From Lasiodiplodia sp. COLG20 (taxonomy: Eukaryota; Ascomycota; Dothideomycetes; Botryosphaeriales; Botryosphaeriaceae): a DNA stretch of 64,000 nucleotides. The DNA is taken from the NCBI GenBank assembly GCA_009801085.1, contig VNWV01000018.1:186001-250000 (forward strand), given 5' to 3'. The notes beneath the pieces were generated by a model, which saw only the letters and a program-made list of their open reading frames with translations, ran no database searches and had not been told where the DNA came from. Below are positions 22,215 to 34,168 of the stretch, piece by piece; within the stretch, counting starts at the first letter, position 1; every line of letters begins with the position of its first letter. The translations under genes and the position numbers were made by a program.

Positions 22215-24050
22215 CTACACGAGTAGTATGTCTTCCAGTCTGTCCTGCCAGTTCCCTTCCATAAGCTCCCCGTCCATGACTCCCTCAAGAAAACACTCGC
22301 TAACAACTTGATGAGCAATTGTCGAGCTTCGGCGCAAAATCAAAGGCGCCTTTCCCCCAATCGGTAGATAGATTTCATCTCCAACTTCAACTGAATACCG
22401 CGCCAGGCCGAATTTCCCTGTCTTTGTGAAGAACATCCTCTTGGACACGGACTCTTTGTATGACGCTCCTGTCTTGTACTGAGAAAGCAACGAGACAAAC
22501 GGCCCTTTGGTGTTATCTTGACGTATGCAATCCTCACGAAAGCGCTGATAGTCGTCCTCGCACACGCTCCATGAAACATCAGACCAGTCCCATCCATATG
22601 TTTGGCGAAGCTTGTTGGAGCTCAAAGTGGCTCTCAGTAGCGCTCTCCAGAACTGTTCCATCTTCGGCTGAGATTTCACTCCAGCAACGTCTGCGCCCAT
22701 AATTTCTCTCCACTCTTCCAAAGCTGGACAGAGCGTGTCGGGATTTGTAACAGCGCGCCCAATCTTCTCCACCTGATCAATACCAACTGCCTTTACCTGG
22801 AGGATAGAGCGGTCCACCAGCGCTGGTCTCTCGAAGTGTGTGCCAGACGCTTTGAACAACTCCAGAAGCGGATAGCGCGTAGACGTATGATCATGACCCA
22901 TTGCGTAGTCCGGCACCCAGGAGGGAATGTCATCTCTGGACAGCAAGTCTCTCGATCCATGCATGGCGCAGAAGCTCCGCTCCTGATCCACCATGCTCAG
23001 CACAGCCTGCATAACCGTGTCAGCCACGGGGCGTGTATAGTCCGGCACGGGCGGCCCGGCCTCGCCCCAGGACGTGACGAGCGCAAGGACGCCGTACACA
23101 TGATCGTGCGCCACCGTCGCGTCCATGTGCCCGCACACCTCGCGCAGCCTCCGCAGCGAGAGCTCGCTCCCGGGAAGCCGGTAGAACGCGGCCGTGGCGA
23201 ACGGCCAGAAGACGGTCAGCAGGTCCACGATGGCTTTGAAAAAGGGGCCGCTCGGTGCGGGCGAGTGCAGCTTCTGCCAGGCCCACCGGCAGCAGTCCAT
23301 GCCGTGCTTGCCTGCGCGCACGTAGGCTCGTTCGATGATGGGGATGTGGAACTTCTCCGAGCCGGCGAGGAAGAGGACGCGTTGTGGCAGGACGATCTCC
23401 TGCACTACCCAGATGCGGTGCCACCAGTCAACGGCGAGCAGCGTCTGCAGGCATTTGAAGTGCTGCTGGTAGCGCTCTACCACTGCTATCCCGCCGCTGC
23501 CGGTCAGCTCATAGCACGGGTAGTCGGCGTAGTGCTTGTCTTGGGTGAGTATCTTGAGCAGCTGCACCGCGAGCCGGAAGGTTTTGGACCGCGGCCGCGG
23601 CCTTTTGCCCCTTTTTCGGGCGTGGGCGTCCTCGCCTAGCCATACGACGGACCAGAAACAGTTGGCGTATATTGCGTTCATCATTGCGACTTGCCACGAC
23701 TTTTCGACGTTGTCGCGCTGATTGATACAGATGGCATCGACCCATACGGTGAAAGGAGCGGTAGCTCGGCGAACTCTCCGCAACGCGCGCCAGAGGTTGA
23801 CTGTGGCGTGGAACACTCTGTCATCGACGAAGATGGGGACTGTATCATGAGGGCTTCCCCAAACGTACGAGAGCGCGTTGTAAACCGGATTGTCGTTAAG
23901 TGAGGCCGTGCTCAGCGTGCAGCGGATGCGGGCGCGCCATGATCCGGGGTGTATGGTGAGTAGACGAATCTCTCGTTTCTCACGTTCCAACTTGCTATAT
24001 GTGAGAGGTTGGAGGTTAGAGAAGCCTTGCTGCTTGTAAGGGTAACGCAT
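22215..24050 (-). CDS. HET-domain protein 1 (heterokaryon incompatibility type)
   Basis: A single exon encodes 611 residues from the ATG at 24050. The HET domain begins near residue 50 with IRCTLSTASLNDNPVYNALS, followed by YVWGSP, then TVWVDAICINQRDNVEKSWQ and IYANCFWSVVWLGED, the three canonical blocks. The C-terminal half is helical without a recognisable STAND or ankyrin region and ends with a family tail (FGLARYSVEVGDEIYLPIGG, then APLILR), which is common in HET proteins lacking other domains. HET proteins mediate non-self recognition and cell death in hyphal fusion; the actual partner is not visible. The neighbouring HET gene starts 2.8 kb away on the same strand and the two lie between foldback repeats. 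Confidence 0.92.
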   Translation of the reverse strand: MRYPYKQQGFSNLQPLTYSKLEREKREIRLLTIHPGSWRARIRCTLSTASLNDNPVYNALSYVWGSPHDTVPIFVDDRVFHATVNLWRALRRVRRATAPFTVWVDAICINQRDNVEKSWQVAMMNAIYANCFWSVVWLGEDAHARKRGKRPRPRSKTFRLAVQLLKILTQDKHYADYPCYELTGSGGIAVVERYQQHFKCLQTLLAVDWWHRIWVVQEIVLPQRVLFLAGSEKFHIPIIERAYVRAGKHGMDCCRWAWQKLHSPAPSGPFFKAIVDLLTVFWPFATAAFYRLPGSELSLRRLREVCGHMDATVAHDHVYGVLALVTSWGEAGPPVPDYTRPVADTVMQAVLSMVDQERSFCAMHGSRDLLSRDDIPSWVPDYAMGHDHTSTRYPLLELFKASGTHFERPALVDRSILQVKAVGIDQVEKIGRAVTNPDTLCPALEEWREIMGADVAGVKSQPKMEQFWRALLRATLSSNKLRQTYGWDWSDVSWSVCEDDYQRFREDCIRQDNTKGPFVSLLSQYKTGASYKESVSKRMFFTKTGKFGLARYSVEVGDEIYLPIGGKAPLILRRSSTIAHQVVSECFLEGVMDGELMEGNWQDRLEDILLV

Positions 24051-24232
24051 AATGCAGGGCTCAGCGGGAAGGGAATGTAGTTGTTAACAGCCGAAGTAAG
24101 CTTTAAAAGGTATGTAAACGGCCCCCAAATTTTGCCGATAACTCATGACTTTTACTGGCCAATGGTGAATCACAAAGTGAATGGCCCCCAATTTCTCATA
24201 CGAAGTGGAGCGCCACTAGCCCCAACTTTCTG

Positions 24233-26820
24233 CTACTCTAACACAATTGTCTCCCATTCCAGATTCTGCTTTGCCCACTGTACCACTAATACCCGCCCAA
24301 GTCCGAGACGTCGAGAAACACCGTTCTTGACGCTGACCATCATAATGTTGAGAACTGGAGGAGGGGTAAGAGGCGTCCCATTGCTATCAAGATAGGTTAC
24401 ATCAGGGCTGATGCTTCTTCTCTTTTGGGCTTCAGACCTGCTTCGGTGAGCATTCGCACTAAACATGGGTAGATTTTCCTTATAGGGACCCACATCTCGT
24501 CGTCTCTCTTCGGGGGTGGTCCCAAAGGCGGCGTATACAGTATAGGAGACGCTTTCAACAGTGAGGGCGTCATGTTTTTCCAAAGTTCTTGGTGATGTTC
24601 CCTTAGTGTCACAATAGCATTAGCGCACACTGAATCTCGCGGCAGGTCCGGTGCTACTCACAACTCGGCCTTTCCGTATTTGTTCGAGTATGGCTCGCGT
24701 GTGTCTTCCTGAACTCCCTGGTCGCAGATGGGCATTCCAACCACATGGTCGTTTTCGAGCACTATTCTGGAGAGATTCGACCCATCAGCGTCCACTGAAA
24801 GGGCCACGAAAAGAAAAGTGCGTTCGTCAAAGCTCTCATGAGTATCAGTGGAACCGTTTCCGATCATGTAGCCATCTTTCCCTACCAGATCGAAATATTT
24901 TCCACTCAACGCTGAACGAACGTTTCGCAGCTTCAATCTTGCCACGGTGGATCGGAAGGCTATGCGTCCTCTCTTGCTCTGGACTTTGAGATGTGTATCT
25001 GCACGAATTTGGGGTGGTCGTAACGATTCCCAGAAGCTTCGGTACGTTGGCCATAGTCCCCTGATTACCTCCTCCAGCTCCGAAAGAGTTCTTGTCTTGG
25101 AGATTTCTGTCAAAGGAAGAGCCTCCATCAACCCAAGAATCCAGCATACTGCAACTGCCAAGCGAGGCCGAGATTCTGTTGGATCCTCTGCATTCCAGTC
25201 CGGGTAAGCTCCGTCACTTCCAATGGCATGAATAGGGGCTAGATCATCTCCATTTTGTGACAATCGGTACCATCTCGCCAAGGCACCATGACACTCAGAG
25301 TGAAAACGTACCCACCCAGTGGCACTGGCCCAACTCCAAGTTGGAAATACTCCGTTGCCATCATTTGTTGCCCTCTCCGTTCCAGGACCGCGAGTCCAAA
25401 GGAGGGAGGCATCAAAATCTCGTGCTGGATGCCCAAATATATAATCTTCCAGATCTTTGTAATGGCTCTTGTAGACTCCGAGAAAGGCATTGTAGATGTC
25501 AGAGGCATAAGAGAGTATGCGGTTGTTGTATTCTCCAACAGTTCGCTGATACGACTGGAGTGGAGCCAGCTTGTCCGCGCGGTTCCAGTCAGGTGGAGCT
25601 TCCGAAGTCTTTCCTTCATGGAAGGCTCCATGGACGCATTCGAAGACCGCCTGCCAAGGTGAAAACAGTATGACGCGTTCTGACAACATGTACTCCTGGT
25701 AGGTCCATCCGCGAGTCCACCAGGTCTCGTTGCGAAACATTCTCGGCGATGGCAGAGGGGCAATGATATCGAGGTCGGCCATTGAGAATTTGCGCTGACG
25801 CAGAGTCCGAGCTGTATTCTTCGTGCCAAAGAGACCAGCATCTGAATCTTTTCCGGCAGCCGCACATAGAGTAACCGCTGCGCGAGAATAAATGGAGTCC
25901 ATGGAATTGATCTGCGTCATTTTGAACTCCCCGTCGTCCTGAATGATGCACACTCGATCAACCCAGAGAAATTGCACATCCAATTCGCGGCACAATTCCA
26001 TGGCGTCTCGAATAGTTGCTGGCATGTGGTCTCCGGAGAGTCCTCCCGGGTGCTTGAGATTGTTGATGGAAGCCTTGGTCGCCTCAACTTGACCCGGTTT
26101 CGGTGGGCCCCACACGTAGCTCAACGCTACGTACTTGCAGTTTTCAGGTGCCGGAACCACACAAGACTTTTGGACATCAATCACCAGCATCCCCTCCGGC
26201 AGCCCGTGTTCACCAGGCTTGGCTTGGGTGGGATGATGCTGTTCCTCGCATCTTGCGAGCCATTCCTTCAGCCTCGAAGATGAAATGCGTTCTTTGACAT
26301 CTTGCAGAGAAGTGTTTCTCTTGTCGCCCTCGAACCTGTAGGCCAAGGGCACAGAAAACTCTCCCAATGTGATGACAACCTCCTGGTTTTCGCCCCCAGG
26401 GCTAAACAATATTTCTTCATCCTCATGGTCTTCCACCCGCCACAGCCCATGCCACGCGATTCCTTTCAACTCAATTGATCGCAGCACAAAGTGGCAGTAG
26501 TCACATTGCTGACTCCGGTGGTATAATTCCTTGACTGTTCCGGTGCGTATTGTGTAGTATATCCGTCGTTTTTGTTGTCCGGTCGTGCAAACGAGAACGT
26601 GATACAAACGAAGATGCTGGCAATATACGCACAATCGACCGTCTAAGCTCAAAGTGTTGCATCCAGAGCATTTTTCGTGAAATAGCATATGGATTTCCTC
26701 ATTGGTAGGATCTCTTCGGCGTCCGACCGTTTCGTACTCGTAACATGACTGCAACTGGGGGTAGTATTGGCAGGAGGGGCTGCCGCATGCCGAATGTCCG
26801 TGAGCCTGTGACCTTTCCAT
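24233..26820 (-). CDS. HET-domain protein 2, with spliced C-terminal exon
   Basis: Two exons (26820-24662 and 24587-24233) give 837 residues. The first ATG in frame is at 26820. The N-terminal ~110 residues carry cysteine pairs (CSGC, CVYC, CDYC), possibly metal-binding. The HET domain follows near residues 230-390: KYVALSYVWGPPKPG, FLWVDRVCIIQDD, IYSRAAVTLCAAAGKDSDAG, then WWTRGWTYQEYMLSERVILF. The frame stops at 24658, but a GTGAGT donor at 24661 and an acceptor at 24588 (74-base intron, GCTAAT branch) extend it into LNIMMVSVKNGVSRRLGLGR, the usual HET C-terminal tail. I judge the two-exon model more likely than a stop at 24658. The role is presumed non-self recognition; the partner is unknown. 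Confidence 0.85.
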
Positions 26821-27254
26821 GTGAGCGCACAATATTGTAACTGTTGGGATGTGGTACAAGATTGCCCGTGTGCTGAGGAGGCCGGCGTTTGTCTGGACGA
26901 GTGCTGCCTGCTGCGATCACCGGGCGTTTTAAGCGAACGATGGGAGGAGTTAGCCCCCAACCCTCAGCAAGTTTCAGCCTCGTACCGCTTCTCTTGCAAG
27001 GAAAAAAAAACATTGGTCTGAGGTTTATCGAGCATGGAGTTCTTGAGACATGATGACGTGGCCCGGAAAGAATTTCAACGCGGATTGTACATACATCCGT
27101 CAATGAGGTTGGATCTTGTGAGCATATCAATATCCGTCTCAATGAGTTTGTAGATTGTGGCCACCTCGTCTTTGTGACTGGATGCATGTACACTCCCCTC
27201 TCGCAGCCGATGGCTAGCGCGAAGAATAGCAGGGCTCCCCAGCTCTGTCTAAAA
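26821..27254. other. Intergenic upstream of HET gene 2
   Basis: Probable promoter of HET gene 2. Overlapping minus-strand frames here show no domain or coding bias; no gene supported. Confidence 0.35.
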
Positions 27255-27369
27255 AAAAATAACATATGTGGGTAGCTGAAGCTATCGTCCGGACGAGAAT
27301 GTTGAATTTTTATTCTACATACGTATCCGGACGATAGCTTCAAATACCCATGACATGAGCAAAAAACAA
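27255..27369. repeat. Foldback repeat, copy B
   Basis: About 115 bases sharing the left 29 bases (27255-27283) and the right end (TACCCATGA, GAGC plus A run) with the copy at 21564-21669, in the same orientation. Here the inner stem is perfect: GAAGCTATCGTCCGGA (27279-27294) pairs with TCCGGACGATAGCTTC (27326-27341). The outer stem has mismatches, the opposite of copy A. It lies 45 bases from the end of the neighbouring membrane-protein gene. Confidence 0.7.
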
Positions 27370-27414
27370 GAGGTAAGGAGGTAAGTTCATATTGCAATTT
27401 AAATAATCTCTCTA

Positions 27415-29392
27415 CTATTGTCTACTTTTCGGGCTTACATCGTCCATGGGGTCCTGGATCATTGACTCCGGCGTACCAGCCTCGGAATCAACAACTACCG
27501 TCGGCTCTTCCTTCTCGAGTCTTTGTAAATGATTACAAAAGGACGGCCCTAGACTAAACTTGAACGTCAAGGAGCGGGTATACCAATCAGGATACCTCTA
27601 AAAACAAGTTGTCAGCTCATTTGTGTCCTGTATGTTTACTAAAAGGCTGGGAAGACCATGGATTCTGTAGCACAGGCGGGAATTGCGGCTATAAACTGGG
27701 ATGACGTACCTTTCTGAAGTGCAGCAATGCAATCTCCCTTACTGATGCAGCGAAGGATGCCAAACCGATGATGAACGGAATCAGCTGCCCCGTTGATCTC
27801 AGACTGTAAACATCCGATATCTCCGCGACAATAATGGTCTTCTCAATGAACACCATAAAGCAGATCATCGCCCCCAAGCTGGCTGCATGAAACGTTACAC
27901 AAAGTATAACCACACTACGCCTGATACGGAAGATATTGCGTCAGCCACTCCCCATTTCTCAGCCTCGTGCGGTTTGTTTGCGAACTTACGGAATTGAAGC
28001 CTGCTTCTTTTCTTCCAAGCGTCTCCCGGGCGTTCTCGCCGCACCGCCACTCAGGTCAATACCGCGACTCATGAACGAGATGAAAGGCTTCCAGAGGTCA
28101 CTCCACCCGGGTAGATCTCCCGACCTGATGGTCCAGAACGAGTAGATGCCGTGCAGCAGCACTGGCGACCCCAGAAAACCATCGATAACCACATACGGCC
28201 AAATATTATCCCAGAGCATGAATGGCGTCAAACACAAGCCAATCGCAAACTTGGTTCCGTCATACAGATTATCCCACGTGCCAGGGCTGACGCGCTCGAG
28301 AGCAGTTATGACAAGCCAGCGGGCAAGAAAGCCGAGCACGAACTTCCACACGGCGAAAGCGGCGCTGAGGATGATCCAGCATAACCAGAGAGCCGGAATA
28401 GCGAGAATTATGGAGACACTACGGAAGAAGTCTAGGAGAGAACCGGTTATGTGTTGGTGGCCGAAGAAGAAGATGGATGGGGCGCAGGCCTTGCCGCCGG
28501 TGGATTCAGATACTTTGTCGATGAGCCAGGGGGACCACCAGAACCAGAGGTTGAGACCGATGAGATAGGTCAATACCGCACTGCGCCATGCGACGCCGGA
28601 CCAGGATAGGGAAGGATGTTTAAGAAACGAAACAGCGTCGGATGTGAACTCGATAGTCGAAGCGCGGACCAAGCCTAGGGTGCTTGCCGGGAGCGATGCA
28701 TCGGGCGTCTGACGGAGGTTTCGGACGAGCTTACGGCAGATGGTGTTTCTGCCTATGGCAGCCATTGAAGCGACAGATGCACGTCGGTTGTCTTGATGGC
28801 CTTCTTCTTGTTGCTGTGCCTCTTTTTCGCCATTGTCTTCGCCGCGCGAGCGTAGCCATTCCTGGAAATGCTGGAACGCAGTCTGCACAGCCTGAATACG
28901 CTCACGGACTGACCCTCGAAGCGACTCCCGTTTTATCCGCACATGGCAGAGGAATTCCGACAGTGTTCGAGGAGTAAGGAAGTACACCCGGACGCCCAGG
29001 AGAGACAAGACCGTGAAGATGAAGCCGAAGCAAATATGCAGCATGACGTACGCTTCTACTGGCCGGATCGCATCGTTGGCCACAGCCACTGAGATACCAA
29101 TCAGCAGAGCCAGCAGAAAGATGGAGTTGGCGTCATGGTTAGCTGCGGCTGCGGAAGGGTTGCAGGTGTTTGTGAGCCATGACGAGAACCATTGAGAGTA
29201 AACACCAAGTCGAATGCCCAAGCCGTAGAGATCGGGATTGCCGTCGAACCCAGGGCACTTTTCAACGACCTCGCGCTGGTGGATTGAAGTGAAATGGCCA
29301 GGTGATTGTGGTATCTTGATTGCGGCTGAAAGAACCGGGGTTGCGGCAAAGGCAGCCACGAGAAGACCCCTTGCCGCAGACATATTCTTCAT
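27415..29392 (-). CDS. Multi-pass integral membrane protein of unknown function
   Basis: Three exons (29392-27990, 27920-27710, 27597-27415), with introns of 69 and 112 bases, encode 598 residues. The protein starts with a hydrophobic segment (GLLVAAFAATPVLSA) that may be a signal peptide, then the block NPDLYGLGIRLGVYSQWFSS that is typical of a fungal membrane-protein family without known function. At least seven further hydrophobic spans follow, including SIFLLALLIGISVAVANDAI and SVSIILAIPALWLCWIILSA. A charged cytosolic loop with Glu/Gln (about 190-230) lies between spans. The last exon is short and hydrophilic and opens with RYPDWYTR, which is conserved in the family. I chose the ATG at 29392; the open frame extends upstream only with a non-ATG codon. 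No activity can be assigned. Confidence 0.82.
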
Positions 29393-30868
29393 GCCGACTA
29401 CGTCCGGGCTTTGAGGAGTACCTCGAAATATAAGGAATGGTAGCGTGTAAGGCAACGAGGCTGAGCTGAACCATCCCAGTCAGGCGCCAAGACCAGCCTC
29501 AATGCATGAGGCTCGAAGCTGAAAGATGGCCCCCAGACGGAAAGCAGCGGAACATCTTTGAAAAGAGCCATCTGCAGCCACGGAGCCTGCCTTTGTCAGT
29601 TTACATCACCGTATCCGGTGGCATGCGTCGGTGTTTCCGCTTAACTCCACATACTTTCTGTCAAACCCAGACGAAGGAGGCATGATCGCCGACTTTCCTC
29701 GGATTTTGGTTATTTCAGGTCCATTAACTCGCATGATATCCACGATAAGTTCTACTGTGGTCCAATATGTGTATTCTGAGGATCAAAATGCTGTTTTTGT
29801 GTTGCTTACAAATATGGATTCCCAGGGCCACAGCATTATTGAAGCTCTTTAGTTTCACAAAACCTGAGTCTCACGTAAGATAAGCGTTATTGGAAAGGAT
29901 TGACTTTCCTCCCGTCATGCGCTTCGGAGGAAATTGATGTGTTCCATGGACAATTTCTGAGGGGTGGGACATCATCTCAACCATTATTAGGAGAAAACCC
30001 GTTAGTGTATCATCTCTGTAGCAGCAATAATGGCCAACTGTAGTTCATTTACGTGGACTTTTCGCTCTGAGATGCATTTTGTAAGCGTTCAAGGGTAATG
30101 ACGAGGTTTTGCGCTATTTTCTTGTTCGTCAGCCGCTGCCCCTGGTCGCGCAGTCCTCGAGTCTGTCTTTGCCACTGTAGGTATCCGTCACCACTTGGAA
30201 CGGGTTAATGATCGCCACCGTGTTTAATAAGCAGAGCAGTCTGTGAGATTCCCTCCGTCTACTTGCGTTTCGTGTCTGAGTTGCCAGATTCGACCTACGG
30301 GTCGTTTCAAGCGTAAACGGCTACGGGTGAGGATCGTTGGAAGGTGAATCAAATGTCTAGCCAATAGAGACTGGAAGATAGTAAGCGCGAAGGGTGTTGA
30401 GAGAGCGGTTGATGAACTGATCAGGCTGGAGGAGATGTTTCCCATGCACTTTAGCTAGCAAATTGGGCATGTCAGCCTCAGGCAGCGGTGCATCAACCCC
30501 GCTTTTCAATGCCACGTTTCTTATAAGCGCCTTGCCCCGTATTCGAATTCAAGCGAGAAGTCCATGGTGTGTGTCTGTTATACTCTTGAGTCGTCTAGGT
30601 AAGACGTACTGTACAGAGATGCAGGATAACAATGCTTTAGAAGCAAATAATTGTACCCACTCAGTATTGCGGAGCATTATTTCAAAGTACAGATAAGGAA
30701 CTGGTTTTTAACGAGCATGCCTGAGTACATGCCCTGACAGATTCTCCAACGCGCAGTCCCTGAATCTGGGTTTTAGGTACCCTAGTGGAAGGCACGGCAA
30801 CGAATGCTATCATGTTCAAGTTGCACCAACGAAACTTTGAATCCTATTCCAAGCCTCCCCTAGGCCCC
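29393..30868. other. Intergenic, 1.5 kb
   Basis: Between the membrane-protein start and the end of the BBE-like oxidase. Several short open frames exist but none carries a motif or a coherent splice pattern. I see no gene, RNA or repeat. Confidence 0.35.
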
Positions 30869-32895
30869 TCATGCCTTTCGGCACAGCCGCCCATTCTGAT
30901 TGTACCACCCATCCTCCGACCGAACCTCCCAATTCTCTGACCCCACAGCCGTCGGCGCGTAAAACACGCCCAGCGGATCAATCTCCTGCTTCAGCGCATA
31001 CAGCCGCTCGTAATGCTCACCATAAAACGCATCCTGCCAATCCGGCTCAAAGATATCCGACTCGCTCATATACGCACCGCCCGTCGGCGCCACCTTCCGC
31101 CACACGCCAAACACATCATTCGTCAGATACTCAAACGACTTCCTGATCTCCTCCGCACTCGCATCCACATCGATGAACCCACCACCCGCAATCGCCAGCA
31201 TGTAGCTGTCACGCCAGTGCGTATTCACCGCATTCGCATCACGCGCTTGGCCAGCGGGCGCAGCATTCTTCATGTTGTAAGCGATCAGCATGGCGCCCTG
31301 CTCCGTGGTGTTGCGGAAAGCCGCCAGCGTCGCATCCATCGCCTCCGCCGTCTCGAAGTTCTGCTTCGGGATCAAGCGGCCGCCGGCCCGCGACATCACC
31401 ATGCCGACCATCTCGAGCGAGAAGCCGGCGCGCCACGCCTCGTAGAAACTCTCGTGATGCGTCGTGTTGGGGGTAAACGGTATCCCGAGCTCACGCAGGC
31501 GCTTCCACCACGGCTCGGCGATGGCCTCGAACTCCTCGACCGTCATGTTCGGCGCGAACCACGGCCGCATCTCGAACGAGAACTGGCCGTCGCCGAGCGG
31601 CAGCAGGTAGAAGTACGAGTACGTGCCCGCGTCTGCGTTGACGATAAAGTCATCAAAGTAGGCGCGGAACCCGGCCCAGAAGGCGTCGGCCGTGACGTTG
31701 GGGCCCGTAGAGAAAGAAAAGCGCGAGATGGTGACGGGGATCTTGGGCAGCGCTTTGACGACGATGGAGCTGACGACGCCGTAGGTGCTGCCGCCGCCGC
31801 CGCGCAGCGCCCAGAAGAGGGAGGGGTGCGTCGTCTCGGACGCGGTGAGGAAGTGGCCGTCGGGCGTGATGACGTTCATGGCGAGGACGTGGTCGGCGCT
31901 CATGCCGTAGATGCTGGAGAGCGGCGAGTGTCCGCCGCCGAGGACGTAGCCGCCCGTGACGCCGACGCTCTGTTGTATCAAAGGTCAGTTCTCTTCTCCG
32001 GGGGATCAGACATTGCAGCAACGCTTACCTCGCACTCTCCGCCGATCACTGTTACATCGTTGTCCTCGGCGTACTGGTAGAGCTCGAATGCCTGTACGCC
32101 TGAACCGACATGGATCGCTGGCCCACTGTACGTCGGTGTCTCGTATTCCTCGTAGAATTCCATGTCCTTCAAGTAGTGGGTCCAGATGCTCAGAGCTCCC
32201 GCTCCGGTTGACTTGCCAGCGAAGTCGTGGCCGGTGTTCTTCACCACCAAACGGATGTCGAAATAGCGAGCGAAGTTTACGGCAATCTGGATTTGCGCGA
32301 CGGTCGAGACGTTGACAACGTAAGACGGATAGCCTCCCAGAGTACACGTGCTGGTTCCGTTGTATCCGGTAGGCAAGCAGGTTCGGCCCTGCCACAGTGG
32401 CCAGGAAATAGACGTCGGGTCATCTGCACTGCATTGCTGTTACTCATTCTGTCCTGATAACGGGATCACAGACGACAGAGGAGGATTGAAAGCTTACTGG
32501 AAGTATGAGTTGTTCCACTGCTGAGTGACTATTGCGCATTTTTCAGCATCGTAGGGGCCATATTCCTCGTCGTGGCAGTCGTGAGCTGACGGTACCGTCT
32601 TGATCAGGGCATTGTCCACCACCGTGTTCAATGCCTGCCAAACGTCTTCAGCAGGCCAATCGGCATCGCCAGGAAAGACCTTGCATTCATTGACGTTCGA
32701 TGGCTTTGTGTCGGGTCCGAATGCCGCTGCATACTTGGTCGAATTTTTCAGTGTGTCGTTGGTGACCACATTTTCTTCCCAGGGGAAGAATTGAGCGGGA
32801 GTTACTCCGGTGCTGGCTGCAGCTGAAGGGCCTACAAACAGCCAGCTCGAGCTCAACATGGAACAAAACTGAACGAAACCGGTCCGGCCCATCAT
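30869..32895 (-). CDS. Secreted BBE-like FAD-linked oxidase (bicovalent flavin type)
   Basis: Three exons (32895-32498, 32428-32029, 31969-30869) give 632 residues. The start [18 protein letters not shown] and the following Ala-rich stretch form a likely signal peptide. The FAD_binding_4 domain shows [20 protein letters not shown], with the His that binds flavin through its 8-alpha position, and [20 protein letters not shown] across the second intron, with the Cys that binds C6; both are present, so bicovalent FAD is expected. The C-terminal BBE domain closes with a [11 protein letters not shown] tail. Many N-x-S/T sites and the signal peptide argue for secretion. Relatives oxidise alcohols, sugars or metabolite intermediates. 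The substrate is unknown and a link to the UstYa-like gene is only positional. Confidence 0.92.
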
Positions 32896-34168
32896 CTCAA
32901 ACGATACCACCAAGCAGGGTGGACAGAAAGGCTGCAAAGGGCGTCAATGGCAACAGAAATGTCGCGGTTAAAACAAATCTTTCTCCGTATCTATCTGCAC
33001 AATTTACTAGGATAGCAATCCTTCCTGCAGCTACAATTATTCGACATGCGGCTATCTTGGTCGAGACCCTGCATACACCGTATTTCTGCCCATGGGCCAA
33101 GCCGGAAGCGCGGACGCGAAACGGCTTTGCCTCTACCATCCGGTTGGACCAATTGCCCAATCTGTAGGTAGCGTCCCGTTCGGCTATTTTAGCACCCCTA
33201 TTCTGTGTACTCTTTAGGGCTTTCTGTTTTAAAGTTTCTTGTATTCCCACAGCGGTCCCGACTCAAGTGTTGCGGTGCCAATCACCGCGAGCGGCAACCC
33301 GAATTCGGCCCCCATTCCGAACCCGGCCGGCAAAACGAAATGTCACATACTCCGCGCTAAGACCTGCAATTATCCATTGTTTAGATGAAAATTACTTGGC
33401 TAATATATTTGCATAGTATCCTCACCGAAGGCCGCTCCACCTCGAGTGAACAGTTTGTTGTCGATGGGCTACTCTGCGTGGGATGAGAGATAAGGACGAC
33501 GAACAGAAGACCTTTGACTTCCGGATGTAATGCTACACCCCAAGTGACCTTTACATGCAACTAATAGAAAGTTCAGGGGACGAGGTCAAGATGTATGGAT
33601 GAGTGATTTGCTCCGTTTTAAATTCTCCGGGCATCCGTGGTGTTGAGCCCAAGACGACTCAGAACAAATGACTAAGCGAATTGGCGGATGGCGGATGTGA
33701 TTGAGCTCATTTTCTCTTAAAAATCACCTTCGATGATGTCATCGCCTACGCTTTTAACCGTGTTCGCAACCCACCTACCAGTCAATCATCGGGTCATTAC
33801 ACGATTATTTCACGTGAAACCCTGAAGCTTACTTGAAATCCGTAGAAGAAATGTAAGAGTCTTAAATCAGATAATGCTGTGGTCAGTATCGAGAACGGTG
33901 AATGTCTCAAATCAATCTGCAATCGTAGACGCCATTGTGCTTTCGGGAGCTGCAGCTGTCCCTGACCACGCCACGAAGAGAGAGAAATTTCAATGATAGT
34001 CGAATAGACCATTTGAATGGTATCTCGACCAATTCTTCTTCTTTCTATGTATATCCTCTCGTCATCCTTCTATATCCCTCATATCATAGTCGTACATGTC
34101 CGAATGAGATCTCCAAGATATCGCCTATTTCCCAGCCCTCATAAACTCCAATTCAAGCCTTTGGGCGG
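32896..34168. other. Intergenic, boundary between accessory block and conserved genes
   Basis: About 1.3 kb with no gene supported. One 117-codon minus-strand frame (32897-33250) lacks motifs. It marks the change from accessory families to conserved housekeeping genes on the right. Confidence 0.35.

Noticed and set aside
22836..23639. 267-codon plus-strand open frame
   Set aside because: Antisense to HET gene 1, in a GC-rich stretch; no motif.
32897..33250. 117-codon minus-strand frame upstream of the BBE-like gene
   Set aside because: No motif; probably promoter DNA of the oxidase.
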